From: Seminavis robusta
Lineage: Eukaryota; Bacillariophyta; Bacillariophyceae; Naviculales; Naviculaceae
DNA length: 42,500 nt
Direction of reading: 5' to 3'
Assembly (NCBI GenBank): GCA_903772945.1
Contig: CAICTM010000019.1
Location: 1-42,500, forward strand
Shown: positions 1 through 11,865 of the stretch, in pieces
How the letters are laid out: each line of letters opens with the position of its first letter
Numbering within the stretch: position 1 is the stretch's first letter
The notes under the pieces: generated by a model
Seen by the model: only the letters and a program-made list of their open reading frames with translations
Told to the model about the DNA's origin: nothing
Databases searched by the model: none
Translations under genes and position numbers: made by a program

Positions 1-342
1 TTCTCAACGAAACCAAAGGAACGGTAAATTGGAGTATTCGACAGGAGTAAAGCATCCTGCCAACGAACCGTTTCCCGCAAATCCACGTTGACTTCCGTAT
101 CAACTACCACGATGTATTGATCTAACACGCTACAACTACGTTACTGATCGCATCAATCAAAGCTCACAACACCAGATTATGAATTACTAAGAAGCGAACT
201 TTGCATTTACCTTGCACTCGTCTTGAATAGTTGCAGTTGATCTCGTCGGGTGGTAGCTACCTCTACAAGACCTCTATTCAAGTAGTATTCCCCAAGTTAG
301 CAGATTAACTAGTCGCAGTACGCACTGCCACACCTTCATCAA

Positions 343-2180
343 GATGGCCGATGAAGCAGCCAAGCTCAAGCATTCCTATGCACCCTATGCGGCGAGATGC
401 TTCCACCCAGGGTAACTGCATCTCACATGCGCATCGCACTGTCTGAACAAGGAATCGACGGATGGATGGATCTCCTATTCTCACCAAAGATGAAGTTATG
501 GATCTCCAAGCTCTCCAACGACACCAACGGCAATGCAAGACCAGTTCTCTCACCAGGAAGAAACTACTGCTCGCGGCGATAACGATGTATCACCATTGGT
601 CGTCCAGGAGAAGGCACCCATCCGCGCGTAACACTGACGGCCGACGCACTCGAGCTTTCAGAGTTGGACTCTTCCAGCCCACCGGCGAAATCGTCCCAGG
701 CAACAAATGAGACGCAGCGATGCCACGATGACCGATGGGAAGTGCAATCGCACTTGGTGACAAGAACAATAAGCCCGCCGCTCAGAGTTCAGAGAGTTTC
801 GCGATGAATCAGCTTCATCAAATGGAGGAAGAATTTCCTCAACACGCTCAAGTCCAAGGTCTCTCCCACCTCATTGATTCTGACTTCACGGTCACCAACG
901 TCGAACTAGACGAGAAACAACGAGAATGGATGTACAAGACCTTCGAAGACATCTTCCTAGAAGCACAGGCAAGATCTGTCGTCCTTGCCAACGAAACCAG
1001 CAAGACACTCGCCGATCTGGAAGGCAATTGACGACTATTACTCCAAGTCCAGTCGCAACCCCTTAACCTCCGATAAGATTTCGTGTTAACTCACCTCCGC
1101 CGATATCGCAGAAGGCACATGGAGAGGTCCCAAGCTGGTTCATCTCCAACTTCCTCGAACAATTCGGCAGTACAATGAGATCAGCGATCGAGCCATACAC
1201 TGAACAAAGGGGGCACGTTTCTTGGAACGCTCAATCTCCAAGGCACTACTCGCTCCGTACGACGTCTCGCAATGCAGACCAAGAAAGCTGCAGGCGACAC
1301 CTCCCAGTATACTCTCGAGCAATACCGAGCGGCCCTCTCGAGCAAGCACAACTCATGACAATGCAAATATGCGACGTCTACACGCTCTCGAAGCAACGCC
1401 CGTCGTCGCACCTACCAACACGAAATTCTCTTCGACGATGTACAGCGGAAACCTGTGGCGACACCTATGGGCATTCGTCCATGATATGATACACCGGTGG
1501 AAGTCCTATTGCAGCCATCAGACAGACACTCTGGTCCACGCAAGGTCATGATGAACGCAACACATGCGGTCGTTGTCCAAGCGGATCAAGAGGCATGGAA
1601 ATATCTCCGACAGGGCAAGAAGAGCATTGACTACACTGACTGCTGTCGACGTAGTCACCACAATCTGGGCAATCACGCCCATCCCGCTCAGTCACTCTCA
1701 CGACCTCCTCGACATGGGCAGACCACCCACGAGCAGCGCAACCTAGAAGTTCTCGCACCAAACCAAGTCCAACAAGACGGACACTAACCTATTGCAGCTC
1801 GCGTGCAACAAGACCATTCAACGCCAACGCCTTCGCCGGTGATATCGCGTCCGTCCTATCACAGTCGACCAATACGGCTTCACGCGAGTACGAGTCCACG
1901 AGTTGATGCTCATCCTACGAGTCATATCCCACGGATGTTGTTCACGAGCCAGAGATTGACCCTGATTGGCAACCCTTCGTAAATTTCTCTGATGAATCCG
2001 ACGACAGCCAAAACAAAACCTCGTGGCGATACGACGACACACATTGGACCTCCTCGACGTACCCAACGAAGCGGATCCTCCATGCCCGCACGATGATGAG
2101 AAACATCCTTCTTCCGATGATCAGCTTTCTCACAGTTCGTGTTCTTGCCAGCGTTCTCTGTTCCATCGTGTTGACTCATA
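343..2180 (+). mobile_element. Decayed copia-type retroelement gag remnant
   Basis: No intact reading frame exists, but coding-like segments lie on the plus strand in shifting frames, broken by stops. The longest is 735-1031, rich in acidic and charged residues, followed by an in-frame stop and a continuation through about 1350. That continuation includes stretches reading YNEIS, YTLEQYRAALSS and HEILFDD. Near 1590-1640 two frames together read like the 'EAWKxLSDxARRALTTL' segment near the end of diatom copia-like Gag proteins. This resemblance is from memory of the family, not a search. I see no long terminal repeats, no CCHC zinc knuckle and no pol domain. The most economical reading is an old truncated gag fragment with many indels. 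A decayed host gene is the alternative. Confidence 0.4.
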
Positions 2181-2690
2181 AAACATGACCCAATCTACTC
2201 ACGGATACTCTGAGTCGTGGGAGGAACTGTAACGCTTTCAGTAGATATCCATTTTTCCAGGCAACAAGCCAGCAAGCTGCCTTAGCGTTGCTAGAGCTCG
2301 CCTCTTGCCCTGCAGTTTATAGCTCGGTACTTAGATGCAGAAGCAATGGTACGTGCCTAGGTAACCCATCAAATGGAAAAGAAACATGCTTTGCATGTGC
2401 CTCAACACACTGTAACTCCGAGACTGTAAAAATTGAGTACAAAGGCAATTAGAAAATCTGTGACTGCAACTGAGGTTCAATTTATACTGATTTTGCACAG
2501 TAAAATTCGCAAAGGGGTGCAATACCGTGAAACAGGAAGCTAGCTTGCTTGTGTTGGTATTTCCGACGTATAGTAAAAGAGTAAGATCAGCCGAAGTATT
2601 TTAGCGAGATACACGTACATCAATGTTCTTTTTGAGCTATGACGCATGTGTAACTGAATATCTTATGCAAGTAGGGCATGGCTCTTCTGA
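2181..2690. other. Spacer with no recognised gene
   Basis: AT-rich sequence with many stops in all frames. It contains no convincing coding, RNA or repeat signal beyond short homopolymer runs. Confidence 0.5.
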
Positions 2691-2987
2691 TTTGCAAACT
2701 TTAGTTTGCTATTCCTTTGAGGAATTCCCTGCCTCCCGGAATTCCTCCTGCTTTCCTTCCAAATCAAAAGGAAGCGTCGAAGGAGAGGAATTTAAGGGAA
2801 AGGAATTACGGTAGTGACTCACGTAGAATTGTACTGAGTCACGACTAGTGACTGAGTAAGTCATGCTCAGGACTAGCAAGTTCCAAAGGGAATTCCTCAA
2901 GGAGTTGGGGAATTACTTTCCTTTCCTTAGATTAGACCACCTGGGAAGGAGTGGAGGAGCGTAGGAATAGGAGACTAAGCTGCAAAC
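2691..2987. repeat. MITE-like element with imperfect terminal inverted repeats
   Basis: The left end begins TTTGCAAACTTTAG and runs on to GCTATTCCT. The reverse complement of the right end reads TTTGCAGCTTAGTC and runs on to CTATTCCT, giving roughly 27 bp of imperfect terminal inverted repeat. The interior (about 2715-2805) is itself palindromic: AATTCCTCCTGCTTTCC is mirrored by GGAAGC...GGAGAGGAATT. A second AATTCC block lies near 2890. No coding capacity and no clear target-site duplication were found. It fits a small non-autonomous foldback or MITE element, but the boundaries are approximate. Confidence 0.45.
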
Positions 2988-3150
2988 CGTGTATGTCGAA
3001 AGCTACGTCCCAAGGTTAGTACTGATAATATCAGAAAGATTTAAAGGACACTTCTTCTAAAAAACTCAAAATCGAGAGCTCGTTAAGCGTGCTAGACTAC
3101 TTGAGTATGCAGAACCAGAGACGTAGCTTTCTACATACTCAGTTTGCAAA
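2981..3150. repeat. Inverted repeat around a 110-bp loop
   Basis: The arm at 2981-3010 (TGCAAAC...AAAGCTACGTC) is matched in reverse complement by 3119-3150 (GACGTAGCTTT...GTTTGCA), with a few mismatches over about 30 bp. The left arm overlaps the right end of the preceding MITE-like element. This suggests a nested or compound foldback insertion. Confidence 0.5.
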
Positions 3151-3850
3151 TCGGAATGAAGCGTCATAGAAATTCTATCACAAAAATAAACTTTCACTGA
3201 AGTCAAAACCAAAACTAAAGTCAAAATCCAACTTTGACTCACCAGATGGAAGCACGCACAAGCCCCGTTTAAAGTCAATCCTATCAAGGATAGACTGTAC
3301 TGTCCTGCTAGTTAGTTGATTAGGTAAATTTGTGTAATATTCGCTCACTTACAAACAGATTTTTCAAATATCACTTTTAGTCTACTCATGCACTAATATA
3401 TAGCCTATGAGCGAACGAAAAGTTATTTTTGATTTGGACCTGGTCGCATAGGCCACACAGTGGTTTTGCCTTGCTGTGCCACCACAAATCGCCATATCTA
3501 AATGCCCGTACATATATCTTTCAGCCAAAACTTAAATTTTCAAAAATGCTTGCTTGGAATGATATCTACTCTTTTTGGAGAACTCAAAACTGTCTATTAT
3601 TAGCTTGAAGATAATAGGATTTCTAGAACACTCATATTGCTATGTGGGTAGCATTATACGAAGGGGTGTATACGTACCCACAAGAGAATTTTTCAACATT
3701 CCTAGTTTCAAATTTTTTCTTTTAGTATTTTAACAAATTTCCAGTGAAATATTTTGATTTAAAATTCTTACTTGCCAAACCAACCCACATTAGCACGGTG
3801 CTACAACATATTAATATCGCATTCCTTAGATGCTGGATCTCTGAAGCTTT
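3151..3850. other. AT-rich spacer, no gene seen
   Basis: Strongly AT-rich with frequent stops on both strands. No gene, RNA or ordered repeat was recognised. Confidence 0.5.
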
Positions 3851-3861
3851 TAATTAATTCG

Positions 3862-3935
3862 TATGGTGGAGTACAGTACGGTATGGTAAAGTACGGTATG
3901 GTGTGGTTCGGTTGAGTAGAGTATGGTACGGTGTG
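3862..3935. repeat. Degenerate tandem repeat of a TACGGTATGG-like unit
   Basis: About eight imperfect copies of a 9-11 bp unit (variants of GTACGGTATGGT) follow one another. No coding frame runs through it. It looks like a decaying minisatellite. Confidence 0.55.
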
Positions 3936-4329
3936 ATGGGTGCGCACGGTGATACAAAAATTGTCAACCGCAGATTGTCTGCAATATCCTACAAGAATGT
4001 CCACAGATAATGAAGAAGTAATTCGTTAGAATACTGAAAGTGTTCAGAAGAAGTATTTGGGAGCAGTGTTCGGGAGAAGTGTAAACTGCAGATCCAGCTG
4101 ATTCGCCGCGAATCGAATCTGCAGATTCGCCTGCAGAGGAATCTTGCCTTTTAGCTACCTCGGCAGTCTTGCTGCCAGAGCCCTCAACCCCTTTAATTAT
4201 TTTTCCTGCTACGGCGGTCCCTGTAGGTATAAGGGTAGGGTTAGAATACAAATAAGTTAGCAAAAACTAAATAAGTATCCTATGATGGTGCTTTTAAACC
4301 AGCTAAAGCTATTTACATGTATCCTAGTA

Positions 4330-5000
4330 GAGGGATCTGCTCCTACCAGGAAAAACTCTAAAGCTAGCGAAAGCTAGATAATTAGTATTCTAGCTAGCTA
4401 GGGGTATCGGCTTCTAGCTTGCTATGGGAATCTGCTTCTAGCTAGGGGGGATCTGCTTCTAGCTAGCTAAGCGCAAGTTAAGCACTAGCTAAGCACTACA
4501 GGAGCGTCCCTCAGTCGTGCAAAACGCCCCTAAATAGGGGCATTTTGGAGAATCCGCCCCTAAATCCGCCCTTAAAATAGGGGCGGATTTCAAACCTGCT
4601 CCTGAATGGTAAAACGCCCCTATTTTCGGGGCAGTTTCCACAGAAACTGCCCCTAATAATTAGGGGCGGATTTCTAACCTGCCCCAAACAGTAAACGGGA
4701 CTGTACTCAAAATATATTGAAAATGCCCCTATTTTAGGGGCGGGTTTCAAATCCGCCCCTAAATGACGAAACGCCCCTATTTTGGGGCGGATTTAGGGCG
4801 GATTCTCCAAAACGCCCCTATTTTTAGGGGCAGGTTTGAAACCTGCCCCTAATGGGAATCTGCCCCTAAATCTGCCGCTATTTTTGGGGCGTTTTGGATT
4901 TAACCTCACCCACGATTGAGGAACGCTCCAGGTACATATATCTGCTTCTAGCTAGCTAGCTACCGATACGGTGGTATGACTGTACATGTATCTGCTTCTA
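4330..5000. repeat. Repeat block: CTAG-rich motif flanking a GGGGCG hairpin array
   Basis: The motif ATCTGCTTCTAGCTAG recurs at about 4415-4470 and again at 4940-5000, on both sides of a different array at 4515-4900. In that inner array, CGCCCCTA and TAGGGGCG blocks alternate and form about eight potential stem-loops. The first roughly 50 bp, with AATCCGCCCCTAAATCCGCC, reappear near the right end in reverse complement. The whole inner array is therefore an imperfect palindrome. No coding function is evident. Confidence 0.65.
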
Positions 5001-5153
5001 CACTGAAACCTTTCTGCCGAGGTTACACAGCTCTGCTGGCTTAGTTGTTTTCCGATCGGAACCAGAGGACATCACAAACGTCTTGAGATGTGAGATTGAA
5101 TACGGTAGTTCAATCATTCTCTTGGTGATTACAGACACCTTTACAAGCACTGC

Positions 5154-8100
5154 ATGAAGCGGCAACAACCTACTACCGATAGGAGGAGGGAAGATGAAAG
5201 TGTCTTGTTGTTGACGCCCCACACACTTCGATTGCTCAAGTTGATCCAAGATGGGAGCCAGGAACACGCCTCAATGGCCGCATTGCAACTGGCCAGCATT
5301 TCCGCTCAATCGTCGCCTCTGGTGCTGTGGGATGTGCTCGGTCGCCTCTTGGCATTCTTGTTGGACCCAAATTGGCAGACACGTCAAAATGCCAGCGGTG
5401 CCATGGAAGGAGTGGCACGCCATTTGCCACTGGCATCGCGACAGCAGTTTTTGAGTTCTGCCAAACAACAAGATGATAGTAGTAGTAGTAGTAGTGTCTT
5501 GTGGTTGACGCTCCAAGATTTCCAACCGGACTTGATTATACAACAGGGTCGCCTCTTGTGGGCATTTACTGCCGACCAATTCGCTGCGGCGAGGGAAGAA
5601 GACTCGATCCGACAATTGGATCAGCAACATTTGGCGGAAAACAAGGAGGGTGATGCTGTTACTACTGATGATGACTTTGTGCAACGACGAGTCCAACAGC
5701 AACGTTGTATTCTAGCAAGAAGGATCGGACTATCGGGTCTGTTGCAGGCCACTGGAGGGACTATGGATGCTTGTCTATTGGAAGCTATTACCTCGAATGA
5801 TTTTAAAAACCTTCCAAATCCCACTGTTTGCAGCCAGCCTCCTCCTCCACAATCTCGTCCGAAGAAGCGCAGTCGTCGCCACGAAAAACCCAAGGAGGAT
5901 CCTCATTCATCCGTGAGAGCCTTGCTAGTGTTGGAAATGAAACGAGAGCAAACCTCGGATTCAGCCATTTCCCTCACACACAACAACCCACAAATCCTGT
6001 TGGCGACCGAATTGCTATTTCGATTGTTTGATCCGACGTGGTATATCCGTCATGGGGCACTCATGGGACTGCTAGCGCTCTTGAAAGCGTGGCATGGAAA
6101 CAACACTTGTACAAGTGCTTTTGGGGCTTGGCCACACGATATTCTGGTACGATGTCTTTGCGTCGTACTGCTGGATCGATTTGGGGACTACTCGGGAACA
6201 ACAACAAGCACATCGAATGCCCAAAGTGGGAGCGTCGTGGCACCGGTGCGCGAAACAGCAGGGCAACTGGTATCCATGGTGTGGCACATGGCTCCCGAAT
6301 CCATTCAAAAGGAAACCCTGCAAGCTTTGTACCGATTGGCATCACAAGACAATGAAAAAAGCACGGACTGGGAAGTTCGTCATGGCGCTCTGGTGGCATT
6401 GAAATATATTTGTACTGTGCAAGTCACTGGTAAATCAGCCACAAGAACTTTTGTGGAGGAGATTGCACAAGTGGCTTCCAATTGTTTGCAGGATGAAGAA
6501 AGCGATGATGTTCAGAGTGTTGCGGCTCAAATTCTAGCAATGGCATTCTCTGGGGATGATTCCATACACGATCCTCAAATCCTGACTATAGTGTGGACGG
6601 CGCTGCAAAAGACACGACGTGTGTCGTCATCGCTCCTCGACCTGATCACTCTGTGTTCGTTGATTCTCGAGCATCGTAACAGCGATTTGGAGGGAATGGA
6701 TGGAGGACCGAGTATGCTCTTTGTCTTTGGAGGTTACGTAGACCATGATCTGGCTTCGGTCAGAATTGCAGCCCTTCGATCCGTTGCCCAAGTGGTACAC
6801 CCAATTTGGAGCGCAGGTGCAGATCATGGGGGATCTTTGGGAATGGTGTGTGATGCATTGGACAGACTGCAGGAAAAGCTGTTCTTGATGTTTTTTGAAG
6901 ATCAACTACTGTCCTCGAGTCAACAAATCATGAACCAACAAAAAGGCAATCAAAACCGGGCGAACGTGGAAGGGTCAAATACCAGTTCGTTGAGAGACCT
7001 GGAAGTATCAGCAGACCTCTGCGCTGGTCGCACGTTAGCTTGGGACAACCTCGTTCGAATACTGCGGCAAAGAGCGACGAGGGAAGATCAAAGCAGCCAG
7101 GTCCAGTCTCTTGTTTACCGCTTGACTCTCCTTTACTTTGGCATATCACCAGAGGAACGAGCAGACGACAACACAATTCGCTTGCCAAGAGGGGACACTT
7201 CAGTGACTGTTCTCCTTGATGCTGGCAAAGCCCTTTCGGACATATTCCTCAGTGTTTCGAATGAATCAATGGGTTGCCATCTTGATCTAGTTGAGATCAC
7301 CATCAAAACTATGCTGCGTTCTCCGTGGTTGGGTCAGTGCGAGGCAGCGTGCTTGCTGTTCTGCTCTCTTGCGGACAAAGTATCCAATGATCCAACGTGC
7401 TTGGCAAGCAAAGCCCTTCTTCCAGTCTTGGAATCTTGTCGACAATCAATCACAGAATTGCTAACTTTAGGGCACAACGAGCTAGCCCCGCTTTGTCTTG
7501 CAGTTGATATCTGCAATCACACTCGTGAGGTTCTACAAGACCGTGATATGCTCAAGGTGTGCCACAGTAGCTTCTTGAATGGCTTTGCCTTGAGCCAGAA
7601 GAATACGTCGGATACAAAGATTGCCAATGCTGTGGATACCATCAGAAATCTGTGGAAACATACGATCGCCGCAAAGGGAGGACGAGAAGAAGTTTTCGCC
7701 ACAACTTTCAGTGAAGTTATTGCCACTCGTTCTTCCATGAGATGGTTTGCTTTGTTGGCGGGAGCTGTCCTTGCTGGCAACAATGGGACAATACCTTTGA
7801 AAAAGGCAACGCCAGTCATTCGCCCGCTCATGACTTCTCTGAAGAACGAGAAGGATCCATTACGAAGACTGCACAGTTGTAGCTTTGCAGCAGACATGCT
7901 CAGCTTGATGTATCAGGAATCCCGTGAGAATGCAAATCCATTCCATAAGGCCCGCGAGAAAGTTTTGAGTACAATGTGCGATGCTATCAGCTCGGACGCT
8001 TCGTCCGACATTGACGATGAACAAGGGGAGAGCGCTGCGTTTGCTAGAGTGATTCAATCATATCTGAATAAAATCTCTAGCCGAATCCATTCTCTTCAAG

Positions 8101-10826
8101 ACATTCCTCCCATCTGGTCGCGACTACAGTCACTGCAGGGAGAATTCGATGAGAATTGCGCCAAAGACGGTCTGTTCAACGCGTTGGCTCTGGCGAAAGT
8201 TGTGCTTGGGGGTCTCCCCAATGACTGTGCGTTGGCTTCAGCTACAATAACGATGTTCTTGCCAAAGCTTACCTTGATGGCATGTCGGCTTGATGACGAC
8301 AACTGCCAATCTGCGTCTCGTATGATTGTTCGCGCCATCTGTGCGGATCACACCAGCCATGCCTTGCAAATTGCGATGCCTGGAATCATTGATTGTTTGA
8401 GTGACCGGACAAACGACTCGTACAGATTGTCGGCTTGCCAGACTCTCCAAGACATTGTTGACACTGTTGGGATGGGAATCTGTACATTCGTCCGCCGTCT
8501 TCTGCGAGTTGTCATGTCCCTCATGGCAGACCCCTCACCGGACTGTGCGAGGCTAGCGAACGCTATTTTTGCTTGCCTGATTCGCGTGGCTCCTTTGGTT
8601 CCCTGTGAAGACAGCAATGGCACACAGAAGGCTGTGGACGCGTCTGGTGCTGACTCTGTCATTGACCATCTGATACATGGGCGTCCGTTGCCGCCGTACG
8701 AGTTGCCTCCGAGAGTAAAGAAGTCGTTGCGACAAGGTGGGGTGTCACTGAGGCCGTATCAAATGGAGGGCGTGGCATGGCTAAAGTTTCTCCAGAGCGT
8801 AAACTTAAATGGCGCTCTCTGCGACTCCATGGGCCTAGGTGAGTGATGGAATGTGCCGCCTTTGCGCGATTGACGACGCCTTCAACTTGATCTATCTCAT
8901 TGCATTCCTTGTTACCAGGAAAGACGTTACAAGCATTGATTGGTATCGCAATCTCACATGTAGATGCATGTAACGATTCAATGCCGGAGGGACCAAAGTC
9001 GTTGGTAGTTTGCCCCGCTAGTGTTGTGGGCCACTGGGAAGCTGAAATTGAAAGGTTCTTCCCTAACGAATCAATCTTTACGTGCTTGTCTCTCATCGGC
9101 AATGCAAAGGAACGGAAAGCGCTGTGGGAAAGCAAAGCAAGACAATGCAACATCGTGGTCACAAGCTATTCTGTTTTGAGAGCCGATGTTGCCATCCTTA
9201 CTAGGCAATGCTGGCGGTTCTGCTGTCTTGATGAAGGTCATTTGATACGCAATAGAAACACAGGTAAGCCAAACTTCATCAAACAGAAACTTGTCCAAAA
9301 GCATCCAATTGAACGAGTTACTCCCTATTCTGACGGTTTCTTTCTTTGCCCACAGTTACTGCAAGGGCGTCTCGTCGCATTCGGGCACACCACAAGCTGA
9401 TCCTGACTGGAACTCCAGTCCAGAACAAAGTGCAAGAGATATTCGCTGCTTTTGATTTCTTGATGCCCAACTTTCTTGGTAGCTCAACGTCGTTCGCGAG
9501 AGAGTTTGCCAATCCCATCACTAAGGGGCATCTGGCCGGCGCTAGTGCGGAAAGCATTGGCCTGGGGGGAGACAAACTCAAGGTTTTGCATCAGCAGGTA
9601 TTGCCTTTCATTCTACGACGCGAAAAGCATCAAGTCCTCAAGGAGTTACCCCCCAAATGCGTATCGACCGTACCATGTAGAATGAGCGTCTACCAAAGGC
9701 AGATCCAAGAAAAATTCTTGGCATCCGAAGAGGGAAAGAAATCAGTGCACGAGCTCGAAACTGCTCTTCGGCTCGCCACATCAGGACCATCCACAGATGA
9801 CATGAACATTGGGTCCAACGCACTGCGGAGCCTGTTATTTTTACGACTGCTTTGCACTCACCCGTCATTGGTCGAGTACAAGCAGAATGCGTCTTCTGAG
9901 CACCAGGTTTCTCGGACTTACGACGTTGACATGTCTGGCAAGTTCCTGGCACTGTTGGAACTCTTGGGCGCCTGTGGAATCTACCGAGATCAGGTTACTG
10001 GAGCCGATAACGATTCGTCCTTGCTCTATTGCCAGCAACACGATGACGGCGAAGACGACGGTGACGACGTATCCATGCTTTTGGATCCAATCCAGGCTAG
10101 CGACAGTGTCATCGGTGCACCTTCAAATACCTTCGATTCGGGTTCCAAGTGTCTGGTGTTTGCTCAGTTTACACAAAGCCTCGATGCTGTGGAAGAGTTG
10201 TTAGTGAAGCGGCACATGCCTTCACTGAGATACCTTCGTTTGGATGGCCGTGTACCCGTCACGAAGAGAAGCGCAATTGTGGACGCATTCAACAATGACC
10301 CTAGTATCAAGCTGATGCTCTTGACCACTCGGGTTGGTGGCTTGGGTTTGAATCTAACAGGTTAGTTTTTTACAGTGCATATTCGATATCCGGAGCCAAC
10401 ATCCTCTCTCACAACACAACTTGGTCCTCAGGTGCTGATACTGTTTGCTTCCTGGAGAGTGACTTCAATCCACATGCGGACCTGCAGGCTGCTGATCGAG
10501 CCCATCGAATCGGCCAATCCAGAACTGTGAACGTGTATCGTCTTGTTACAAAAGATACGATTGAGGAGAAGATTATGTCAATCCAGGAGAAGAAACTTGC
10601 CATGAGCAACGCTATTGTCAACACGGACAATTCCACAATGTTCAGTATGGGAACTGATCGTTTGCTGGATATTTTCACCTCACGTACGGAAAGCCATCAA
10701 AAGTACGAGCGTGGAAGCGAGGAGGGGGGTGTTGAGGGGTACAACCTTGACGCACTAGTGGAACGATACAAAGATGAGTACTCTGTCCTGGGGATGAAGG
10801 ACTTCATCAAGGCTCTGCGAAGCTAG
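5154..10826 (+). CDS. BTAF1: BTAF1/Mot1-like TBP-associated Snf2 ATPase
   Basis: Four exons: 5154-8838, 8919-9263, 9356-10360 and 10432-10826. Introns are 80, 92 and 71 bp, all GT-AG, each splitting a Gly or Val codon after its first base. The spliced product is 1809 aa, close to human BTAF1 and yeast Mot1. Residues 1 to about 1150 are HEAT-like helical repeats, the TBP-binding part in this family. The Snf2 motor follows, with Walker A DSMGLGKT (about 1224-1231), motif II DEGH (about 1333-1336, a variant of DEAH), TGTPVQN (about 1361) and the helicase C lobe. The C lobe has LVFAQFTQSLD and TTRVGGLGLNL, continuing into DLQAADRAHRIGQ. Known family role: nuclear removal of TBP from DNA using ATP. 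The long first exon holds the whole HEAT region, and all introns lie in the motor. The stop codon TAG sits inside a CTAGCTAG run. Confidence 0.97.
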
Positions 10827-10871
10827 CTAGATGAGCTATTGTTAAGGATTGTGCAAGAGAACAAACTTTGC

Positions 10872-11566
10872 TTATAATCCTTTTTCAATAAACCCCATTG
10901 CTTCCAAAACTAGACCACTGCACTGTCGTTGTACATAATCCATGTCTTCCGCAGCGTCACCATCCAAGAGTGCTCTCATTTCGCGCAATTCTAGCGACGT
11001 GTTGTCTGCCAAAAGATCAAAGCGACATTGCATGTCTTCTACCAGTCGTAGAGCATTTTCATCATCGGTTCCATCTTCGTATCGTTTGGCTTCTGCCATG
11101 GTACGCAGTACATCTCCATAACCACCTGAACCTCCATCGGAACCATCCCACCGACCCCGTTGCCATGCCAATCCTAAAACAAGCTTGACTTCTTCAAAGT
11201 TCTTGGGCCGTCTCGATTCGGGATCCTCAGCTGGTTCTAACAAGTTTTCCACAAGCTCTTGTCGCGCTTCCATGGTGGACCACTGACGACGACAAATGGC
11301 CGCACAATCATGGCCTGTGCCCTGATGCAGGAAAAAGACAAAATGTCAGCGGCATACTGCTTTCATCGTGGGCGTGAGACAAAATAGCAAAATCTGTCTC
11401 CTGGACTTACCTGGGCGTATCCCCAGTTCCATTGAGGCGATTTCCACCCAGAATTTCTCACTCCATAGATCTCCTTGGAACCAGACATGTAAAGCGATAA
11501 TCCATGCGCTGTTGGGGTCAACAGCAGACCTGCCATTACCACAGACCACCATGGGGACCTCATCAT
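10872..11566 (-). CDS. Small secretory/organellar protein of unknown function
   Basis: Minus strand, two exons: 11566-11411 and 11321-10872. The GT-AG intron is 89 bp and lies in phase 0 after YAQ. The product is 201 aa. The chosen start, one of two consecutive ATGs, gives a hydrophobic N-terminus (WWSVVMAGLLLTPTAHG) that looks like a signal peptide; an upstream in-frame ATG would add 54 residues. The splice joins WNWGYAQ to GTGHDCA, giving an aromatic Gly/His/Cys-rich conserved-looking block at about residues 45-58. The remainder is acidic and helical (LVLGLAWQRGRWDG, LRLVEDMQCRFDLLADN). I do not recognise a named family. The 3' end is tail-to-tail with BTAF1, 45 bp apart, so their 3' UTRs probably overlap. 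Confidence 0.8.
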
Positions 11567-11644
11567 TGCTTGCTTCGTGTTTTGCGTGTCTTTGTGGAAG
11601 CTGCTTTTGGGCGAGAAAGGATGCGAAGACGTCATTCTGGCCGC

Positions 11645-11672
11645 ACATTTGTTCCTACCGGTACCGGTACCG
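11645..11672. repeat. ACCGGT microsatellite
   Basis: Tandem ACCGGT hexamers (TACCGGTACCGGTACCGG). This lies in the intergenic space between two divergently oriented genes. Single ACCGGT copies also occur near other gene starts (about 16842, 18004 and 28125). Confidence 0.6.
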
Positions 11673-11865
11673 GTCAGTATCCTTGACCCTTGGTCTCTTA
11701 GAGCGCGAGGTCCCAAAAAAGGAAACACGCGCCCCCGCCTCGAACGGTCCGCTATTCTCTACCGTGAGTTTCTCCAGTACTAAATGTACGATCGCCATCG
11801 TGGTAGCAGCGATCCCACACCAAAGATTGACAATAAACAACAGCGGAAAAAAGCAAAAATCGACC

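Noticed and set aside
3964..4263. 99-codon minus-strand frame
   Set aside because: Low-complexity, contains a short CTGCAGATTCG repeat, no domain or splice support.
5271..5702. 143-codon minus-strand frame
   Set aside because: Antisense to BTAF1 exon 1.
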